Source: Methanomicrobiales archaeon
Lineage (GTDB): Archaea > Halobacteriota > Methanomicrobia > Methanomicrobiales > Methanospirillaceae
Length of the DNA: 5,530 nt
Assembly (NCBI GenBank): GCA_017883495.1
Contig: JADGNL010000021.1
Location: 1 to 5,530, forward strand
Direction: 5' to 3'
The notes beneath the pieces are model-generated. The model was not told the origin of the DNA. It made no database searches and worked only from the letters and a program-made list of their open reading frames with translations. The position numbers and the translations under genes are program-made. This document shows, piece after piece, positions 1 to 4,114 of the stretch (within the stretch, counting starts at the first letter, position 1; each line of letters starts with the position of its first letter).

Positions 1-2
1 GC

Positions 3-107
3 AACGGCACGGCAACGGCCACCCCGACCCGGTCACCCGGGTTCGGTGCGGTCGTGGCTCTCGTCGGTCTCGGCGCAGTCGCGGTCCTCGTCCTCCGCAG
101 AGAGTAA
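3..107 (+). CDS. C-terminal end of a PGF-CTERM surface protein (5' part outside window)
   Basis: Frame 3 is open from the left edge to a TAA at 105-107 and gives a short Thr/Pro-rich stretch (NGTATATPTR), then SPGFGAVVALVGLGAVAVLV, then LRRE and stop. This is the tripartite layout of the PGF-CTERM sorting signal: a P-G-F motif, a hydrophobic transmembrane helix of about 18-20 residues, and a short basic tail. In archaea such tails are processed by archaeosortase A (ArtA), which removes the segment and leads to lipid anchoring of S-layer and other surface glycoproteins. The preceding Thr/Pro linker fits a glycosylated stalk. The sequence shows directly only the tail; the identity of the protein body (S-layer protein, adhesin, PKD-domain or copper-binding-like protein) cannot be told from here. 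No start codon is visible, so the gene is partial. The frame-1 reading over the same bases is Ser/Arg-rich and lacks any such pattern. Confidence 0.86.
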   Translation, partial: NGTATATPTRSPGFGAVVALVGLGAVAVLVLRRE

Positions 108-117
108 CTCTAATCTC

Positions 118-130
118 ACCCTTTTTTGCG
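118..130 (+). terminator. Probable oligo-T transcription terminator of the PGF-CTERM gene
   Basis: A run of six T (122-127) lies 15 bp after the TAA of the PGF-CTERM gene, preceded by pyrimidine-rich DNA. Archaeal RNA polymerase terminates mainly at oligo-T tracts and does not need a hairpin. It is the only T run of this length in the window placed just after a stop codon. No stable stem precedes it. Confidence 0.45.
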
Positions 131-518
131 CCGACAGTCTTCCGCAGGCTTCTTGTTCGAGCCTCGGCGATGATTATCCATCCTGGTGTAAGGATATCGG
201 TCCGCAATCCCCGCAGCCACTTGGATCGAAGCCCTATGCTCTGGCAGTTTTCGTCCGAACCGCAGGCGCGCATGAATTTCAGGGTTCGTCACTGCGAAGA
301 GACGATCCTCGTCGGCCGCTCATGGGAACAAAAAAACGATTATTCCCGGCACGAATATCCCGCAAGACCGCCGAGAGAGATTCATTGAGCGAAGGTCCGC
401 GGACGAATCACGAATTGCCGTCCCCTCGGGCACTAAAAACACAAAGGAGTATATCAATCTACGCTCAGAATATCTTCGTGATCTGTGTCGATTATTACCT
501 TCGGAAATAACACAACTG

Positions 519-525
519 TTTTATG
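519..525 (+). promoter_or_regulatory. Candidate TATA element for the beta-helix/CBM6/dockerin gene
   Basis: TTTTATG sits about 28 bp before the ATG at 550, in the AT-rich end of the intergenic region. With archaeal TATA-to-start-site spacing (about 25-27 bp), transcription would begin at or next to the ATG, giving a leaderless or nearly leaderless mRNA. That would fit the lack of a well-placed Shine-Dalgarno site: GGGGTGA at 525-531 is too far upstream. A second candidate, GTATATC at 449-455, would instead give a leader of about 70 nt. I cannot choose between them with certainty. Confidence 0.4.
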
Positions 526-549
526 GGGTGAACTTCAAGTTTAGATCGA

Positions 550-2811
550 ATGGAGTGCAGCCCTTTTTTCCGGATTGGTCTTCTCGTGCTGGCCGCCATG
601 ATCGCGACGCCGATCGTGTCCGCGGCGACCGTCCAGATCTCCGGTCCGACTGTAATCTCATCCCCCGGGACGTACGTCCTGACCCAGGACATCGCCACCG
701 GCCAGAGCCCGGCGATCTCCATCCGCTGCTCCAACGTGGTGCTCGACGGCAATGGGCATACCATTGACGGCGTGGATGCTGGGGGATCGTTCGGGATCCT
801 AGTCAATAACGGCAATGCGCCGCTCACGGGCGTCACTGTGAAGAATGTTCGTCTGACCGACTGGTACTACGGACTCTACTACAAGTATGTGAACGGTGGC
901 CGGATCGAGACCGTGCGGGCCGAGTCGAACCCGGGCGCGGGCATCTGCCTCGCCTACGCGAACGATAACGTGCTCACCGGCTGCACCGCAACCGGGAACC
1001 AGCATGGCGTTCTCCTCTCCTTCGACTCGTCGCGAAACCGGATTGAATCCTGCACGCTGTCCTCCAACGACGACGCCGGGCTCTGGCTCGCCTCCACCTG
1101 TCGTGACCCGAACCAGTATGACAGGATCACCTACGACTCGACCGCGAACCAGGTCACCGGGAACACGGCCACCGGCAACGGCAGAATGGGACTCTACGTC
1201 GACTTCTCGGCGGGGAACGTCCTCTCGTCGAATACGGTCTCGGGCAACGGGGGCTACCAGATCTTCCTCGACTACTCCTCCAGCAACCGGATCGAGTCGA
1301 ACACCGTCACAGGCGGCACCGAGCAGGGAGTGTACCTCTACGATGCGGACAGCTGCACGATCTCGGGGAATACCGTGTCTGGGGCCGCGGATTACGGGCT
1401 CTACATCTCGTCGACGACCGGCCTGACTATCAGCGGCAACACCCTCACCCATAACGGCGTCGGCGGAATCGCCCTGAACGGCGAAGCGACCATTCCGGCC
1501 GACGGCAACCGGGTCGTCTCGAACACGATCCGCGATAACGGACAGCACGGGATCTTCATCTGCAGGTCAAGCGGCAACACCATCACGAACACTCTCTTCT
1601 CGAATCCAGTCAACGCCCTGTACGGCGGTAGCTGTGGCCCGAGCACCTGGTCGACTCAGGCGCAGGCGGGGACCTCGATCGTGGGCGGCCCCACACTCGG
1701 TGGCAACTTCTGGGGCACTCCTTCCGGGACCGGCTTCTCCGAGACGGCTGCCGACGCGAACCACGACGGGATCTGCGACCGTCCCTTTGCGATCAACTCG
1801 GGCAACTCGGACCCCCTGCCGCTGGCACGGGCCTCCGGCACGGGGACCGTGACTCCGACGCCAACGGCGACACCGACCTCGACAACGACGTCCACGGTAT
1901 CCCCGACACCCACGGCGACGTCGACGTTCTCGTCCACCCCCTCGCCGACCGTGACTGTAACTGCGACACCCCCCGTGGCGCAGGCTCCGTTCCCCGCAGC
2001 CCACAACCTGCCCTGCACGGTCGAGGCCGAACAGTTCGACGCCGGCGGCGACGGCGTCGCGTACCACGACTACGAGTCCGCGAACCTCGGGACCAACACG
2101 GCCCTCCGTCCCGGCGCGGGCGTGGACATCGACACCGAGGCCGGGATCACCAATGTCGGATACACCCGCGACGGCGAGTACCTGAAGTATACGGTCGACG
2201 CGGCCAGCGCCGGCAGCTTCTCCCTCGCATTGCGGGCCGCGAACCCCGACCCGGCCGCGAAGGTGGTGAAGGTCTATCTCGACGGCGCGTCCGCCGGCCA
2301 GGTGTCGGTCGGTCCCACCGGCAGCTGGGCCACCTACCAGGACTTCCCCGCGTCTGCCCCCCTAGCCTTCCCCGCGGGCCGCCACGTCGTGACCATCGCG
2401 TTCGAGGGGGTCGGCCGGATCAACCTTGATCGTCTCGTCTTCTCGGCCGCCGCCCCGACCGTCACGACTCCGGCGCCCGCGCCGACAACGATCGCGCCCA
2501 CGATCCAGACTACCCCCCCGCCGGTCGTCCTTCCCACGATCACGCCGACGGCGACGCCCACGGTCAAACCCGAGCTGCAGAACACCACGCTTCCGGCGCT
2601 CCCCGGCGCGGCCAGCCCGCCACGTGACGCCGACGGCAACGGCCGGTACGAGGACGTCAACGGCAATGGGCGTACCGACTTCGGCGATGTCACGCTCCTC
2701 TTCAACAACCTCAATACGGTCGGGAGCACTTACCCGGCCCAGACCTTCGACTTCAACGGAAACACCCGGGTCGACTACGGCGACGTGACAGTGCTCTACG
2801 GCCAGCTCTGA
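550..2811 (+). CDS. Secreted beta-helix (NosD/PbH1-type) protein with CBM6-like and dockerin-like modules
   Basis: The 753-residue product is modular. Residues 1-25 form a signal peptide with one Arg, a hydrophobic core (IGLLVLAAMIATPIV) and a VSA cleavage site. Residues 27-425 are a right-handed parallel beta-helix of PbH1/NosD type, with recurrent N-x-[IV]-x-x-N-T rungs from 140 and closing with GGNFWG (384-389) and DANHDGICDRPF, the usual end of NosD-like helices. Residues 431-478 are a Thr/Pro/Ser linker. Residues 484-634 resemble CBM6 (VEAEQFDAGG, GYTRDGEYLKYTVD, then the final NLDRLVF strand). Residues 636-674 are a second linker. Residues 691-753 are a dockerin-like pair of EF-hand-type loops (D702/N704/N706/D713 and D734/N736/N738/D745). 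It is probably an extracellular polysaccharide-binding or cell-wall-associated protein. No catalytic residues of a lyase or hydrolase are obvious. It is unlikely to be true NosD, since no nos genes are near. The mature protein has ten Cys, so disulfides are possible. ATG 550 is the first start after an in-frame TGA at 529-531 and gives a proper signal peptide. There is no C-terminal membrane helix. Confidence 0.95.
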   Translation: MECSPFFRIGLLVLAAMIATPIVSAATVQISGPTVISSPGTYVLTQDIATGQSPAISIRCSNVVLDGNGHTIDGVDAGGSFGILVNNGNAPLTGVTVKNVRLTDWYYGLYYKYVNGGRIETVRAESNPGAGICLAYANDNVLTGCTATGNQHGVLLSFDSSRNRIESCTLSSNDDAGLWLASTCRDPNQYDRITYDSTANQVTGNTATGNGRMGLYVDFSAGNVLSSNTVSGNGGYQIFLDYSSSNRIESNTVTGGTEQGVYLYDADSCTISGNTVSGAADYGLYISSTTGLTISGNTLTHNGVGGIALNGEATIPADGNRVVSNTIRDNGQHGIFICRSSGNTITNTLFSNPVNALYGGSCGPSTWSTQAQAGTSIVGGPTLGGNFWGTPSGTGFSETAADANHDGICDRPFAINSGNSDPLPLARASGTGTVTPTPTATPTSTTTSTVSPTPTATSTFSSTPSPTVTVTATPPVAQAPFPAAHNLPCTVEAEQFDAGGDGVAYHDYESANLGTNTALRPGAGVDIDTEAGITNVGYTRDGEYLKYTVDAASAGSFSLALRAANPDPAAKVVKVYLDGASAGQVSVGPTGSWATYQDFPASAPLAFPAGRHVVTIAFEGVGRINLDRLVFSAAAPTVTTPAPAPTTIAPTIQTTPPPVVLPTITPTATPTVKPELQNTTLPALPGAASPPRDADGNGRYEDVNGNGRTDFGDVTLLFNNLNTVGSTYPAQTFDFNGNTRVDYGDVTVLYGQL
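967..1575 (+). repeat. 69-bp-period coding repeat (23-residue beta-helix rungs)
   Basis: Residues 140-342 divide into successive rungs: 140-162 (23), 163-199 (37), 200-222 (23), 223-245 (23), 246-268 (23), 269-291 (23), 292-319 (28) and 320-342 (23). Most start with Asn and follow N-x-[VI]-x-x-N-T-[VAL]-x-x-N-G...G-[ILV]-x-[LFV]. Six of the eight are exactly 23 residues, i.e. 69 bp. The two longer ones carry insertions, the larger at about residues 184-197 (nt 1099-1140). The nucleotide copies have diverged, so this is a structural repeat maintained at protein level, not a recent tandem duplication. Confidence 0.85.
1840..1983 (+). repeat. Thr/Pro/Ser-rich linker 1 coding segment
   Basis: This low-complexity segment (residues 431-478, starting TGTVTPTPTATPT) joins the beta-helix to the CBM6-like module. 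It is dominated by Thr, Pro and Ser, as in mucin-like, possibly O-glycosylated archaeal surface-protein linkers. The DNA is a degenerate ACN/CCN repeat and could vary in length between strains. Confidence 0.85.
2455..2574 (+). repeat. Thr/Pro-rich linker 2 coding segment
   Basis: Residues 635-674 (APTVTTPAPAPTT and onward to TPTVKP) form a second low-complexity linker between the CBM6-like module and the dockerin-like tail. It has more Pro and less Ser than linker 1. The only N-glycosylation sequon I noticed outside the folded helix, N678-T-T, lies just after it. Confidence 0.8.
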
Positions 2812-2825
2812 GATCGCCCTCCAAT

Positions 2826-2833
2826 TTTATATA
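2826..2833 (+). promoter_or_regulatory. Consensus archaeal TATA box (TTTATATA) of the quinone oxidoreductase gene
   Basis: TTTATATA is an exact archaeal TATA consensus in the 53-bp gap after the beta-helix gene. Its centre is about 35 bp before the ATG at 2865, so transcription would start near 2855 and leave a leader of roughly 10 nt (CTGAACCGCC) with no Shine-Dalgarno site. This marks the gene as having its own promoter, independent of the upstream surface protein. Confidence 0.8.
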
Positions 2834-2864
2834 CTACGACCCCCTCCCCCTCTCCTGAACCGCC

Positions 2865-3515
2865 ATGGAGAACGTACTTATCGTCTATGCCGCGCCCGAG
2901 CCCAAGTCCCTGAACGGCGCCCTGCTCGCGGCCGCCCTCAAGACCCTGACCGATCAGGGCACGTGCGTGGAGGTCTCGGACCTCTACGGCATGAAGTTCA
3001 AGGCCGTGCTCGACGCATCGGACTTTCCGAATCGGTGGGACACCACGGTCTTCGACCCGGCCGCCGAGCAGATACACGCGATCGCCACCGACTCGATCGC
3101 ACCCGACATCGCGACCGAGATCGAGAAGGTCCGGCGTGCGGACCTGTTGATCGTTCAATTCCCGATCTGGTGGACCTCGATGCCGGCGATCCTCAAGGGC
3201 TGGTTCGACCGCGTCTTCGCCCAGGGATTCGTTGTGAACGTCGGGACGGGCGAAGTGTACGGCCGCGGTCTTCTCCGGGGCAAGAAGGCCCTGGTGGTCG
3301 TGACGGCCGGCTCGCCGGCGGAGCTCTATGCCCCCGGCGGCCCGCACGGCGACCTCCACGAACTCCTCAGGCCGCTGACGCACAACCTCCTCCAGTTCTG
3401 CGGCCTCGAGGTGCTCCCGACCCATGTTGTCTACAACGCGGCCGGGATTGCTCCCGACGACGCCGACCGCGAGGTCGAAATGTACCAGGACCGCCTCCTG
3501 GCGATCGAGGCGTGA
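2865..3515 (+). CDS. NAD(P)H:quinone oxidoreductase, flavodoxin-2 fold (NQO1/KefF/MdaB-like)
   Basis: The 216-residue product matches the flavodoxin-like NAD(P)H dehydrogenase (quinone) family, cytoplasmic FMN/FAD enzymes that make obligate two-electron reductions of quinones and similar acceptors. Visible marks are the N-terminal strand and phosphate loop (VLIVYAAPEPKSLNGAL, residues 4-20), the SDLYGMKF segment (38-45), and the hallmark QFPIWWTSMPAILKGWFDRVF (98-118), whose Trp pair packs on the flavin. After these comes VVTAGS (145-150), then Y155-APGGP-H161, spaced like the catalytic Tyr/His pair of mammalian NQO1, and LLQFCGLEVLP (175-185). There is no signal peptide or membrane segment. 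Length fits the family. The usual His of the A-H-P-x-x-S loop is Ala here. The physiological acceptor in a methanogen is unknown; oxidative or electrophile stress protection is a reasonable inference. ATG 2865 fits the TATA box and places the first beta strand right after it. Confidence 0.93.
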   Translation: MENVLIVYAAPEPKSLNGALLAAALKTLTDQGTCVEVSDLYGMKFKAVLDASDFPNRWDTTVFDPAAEQIHAIATDSIAPDIATEIEKVRRADLLIVQFPIWWTSMPAILKGWFDRVFAQGFVVNVGTGEVYGRGLLRGKKALVVVTAGSPAELYAPGGPHGDLHELLRPLTHNLLQFCGLEVLPTHVVYNAAGIAPDDADREVEMYQDRLLAIEA

Positions 3516-3518
3516 TGC

Positions 3519-3526
3519 TTATGTTG
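3519..3526 (+). promoter_or_regulatory. Weak TATA-like element before the AMMECR1-tgtA pair
   Basis: TTATGTTG begins 4 bp after the stop of the oxidoreductase gene and about 30 bp before the ATG at 3550, an acceptable distance for a short-leader archaeal promoter. The match is poor, so the AMMECR1 gene may instead be read through from the TTTATATA promoter upstream; the 34-bp gap allows either. Confidence 0.25.
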
Positions 3527-3549
3527 AGCGAATGCATACGGTGTAAGCC

Positions 3550-4107
3550 ATGACGCAGCTCTCCGAATCCGAGGGGCAGGCAGCCCTCACCCTCGCCCGC
3601 CGGACCGTCGAGGCCGCCGTGCGGCGCGAGCCGTTCGACCGGGGTGCCCTCCCGCCGATCTTCAACGAACGGCGGGGCGTCTTCGTCACCCTGACGGAGG
3701 ACGGGCAGCTCCGTGGGTGCATCGGCCTCCCCTACCCGATCGCGCCGCTCGGCGACGCGATCGTCGAGGCCGGAGCGTCGGCCGCGCTCAAGGACCCGCG
3801 GTTCCCGCCCGTGCGGCCGGCCGAGCTTCCCCTGCTCCGGGTCGAGGTGACCGTGCTGACCCTGCCGACGCCGATCCCCGGACCGGCCGAGAGCCGGGCG
3901 GAGCATGTCGAGGTCGGGCGGCACGGCCTGATCGTGCGCGGCCAGGGCACGAGCGGCCTGCTTCTGCCGCAGGTCGCCACCGAGTACGGCTGGACGCCCA
4001 CGGAGTTCCTCGACCAGACCTGCAACAAGGCCGGCCTCAGGACCGGGTGCTGGCGCATCCCCGGGGTCGAGGTCAGCCTCTTCGAGGGCCAGATATTTCA
4101 CGAGTAG
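3550..4107 (+). CDS. AMMECR1-domain protein
   Basis: The 185-residue protein covers one complete AMMECR1 domain. It carries the invariant LRGCIG motif (residues 54-59, with C57), preceded by GVFVTLTEDGQ (43-53). It also has DPRFPPV (82-88) followed by the LPLLRVEVTVLT strand (93-104), HGLIVRGQGTSGLLLPQVA (125-143), and WTPTEFLDQTCNKAGL (148-163). This family occurs in archaea, some bacteria and eukaryotes (human AMMECR1); its biochemical role is not established, though the conserved Cys-containing surface motif suggests an active or binding site. There is no signal peptide, so it is cytoplasmic. ATG 3550 is chosen because an in-frame TAA at 3544-3546 closes the frame just upstream. No Shine-Dalgarno site is visible. 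It is followed after 7 bp by tgtA, so the two are almost certainly co-transcribed, which hints at, but does not prove, a link to tRNA modification or translation. Confidence 0.95.
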   Translation: MTQLSESEGQAALTLARRTVEAAVRREPFDRGALPPIFNERRGVFVTLTEDGQLRGCIGLPYPIAPLGDAIVEAGASAALKDPRFPPVRPAELPLLRVEVTVLTLPTPIPGPAESRAEHVEVGRHGLIVRGQGTSGLLLPQVATEYGWTPTEFLDQTCNKAGLRTGCWRIPGVEVSLFEGQIFHE

Positions 4108-4110
4108 GAG
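4106..4110 (+). promoter_or_regulatory. Shine-Dalgarno site of tgtA overlapping the AMMECR1 stop codon
   Basis: AGGAG overlaps the TAG stop (4105-4107) and sits 4 bp before the tgtA ATG at 4115. It complements the CCUCC of archaeal 16S rRNA and is the best-placed ribosome site in the window. It supports that start and indicates translation of tgtA as the internal gene of a polycistronic mRNA. Confidence 0.65.
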
Positions 4111-4114
4111 CGAC

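Larger units (their letters stand above)
108..549. other. 442-bp low-GC intergenic region, no convincing gene
   Basis: GC content drops visibly relative to the flanking coding DNA, with A and T runs such as seven A at 330-336. The open frames here are Ser/Arg-rich or mixed, one simply runs on from the wrong frame of the PGF-CTERM tail, and none has a ribosome site, recognisable motif or the GC-rich third positions of the real genes. I looked for tRNA arms and strong hairpins. I found only small inverted repeats: AGGCTT/GAGCCT (146-151/159-164, with a G-T pair) and GACGA/TCGTC (301-305/309-313). The region holds the upstream gene's terminator and the promoter of the beta-helix gene; the middle (about 130-440) I cannot assign. 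A small RNA, a long 5' leader or a decayed gene are possible. Confidence 0.6.

Noticed and set aside
146..164. Small hairpin AGGCTT/GAGCCT considered as a terminator or RNA element
   Set aside because: Only six pairs including a G-T, and no T run after it; it lies downstream of a better oligo-T terminator.
46..510. 154-codon + strand ORF through the PGF-CTERM tail and the intergenic region
   Set aside because: It starts inside the real PGF-CTERM tail in the wrong frame, its product is Ser/Arg-rich without domains, and it spans the oligo-T terminator and one candidate TATA box.
525..531. GGGGTGA as a Shine-Dalgarno site for the beta-helix gene
   Set aside because: It ends 18 bp before the ATG, too far for normal use, and no in-frame start lies at a suitable distance.
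799..1548. 249-codon antisense ORF opposite the beta-helix gene
   Set aside because: Product is rich in Arg, Val, Gly and Asp with no motif; it mirrors the high-GC codons of a well-supported sense gene.
550..1830. True NosD (nitrous-oxide reductase maturation) assignment
   Set aside because: Only the generic beta-helix fold is shared; the CBM6-like and dockerin-like modules and the lack of nos neighbours argue against a copper-insertion role.
1840..1983. CRISPR-like or tandem DNA repeat in the Thr/Pro segment
   Set aside because: No constant repeats separated by unique spacers; it is degenerate ACN/CCN codons of a protein linker.
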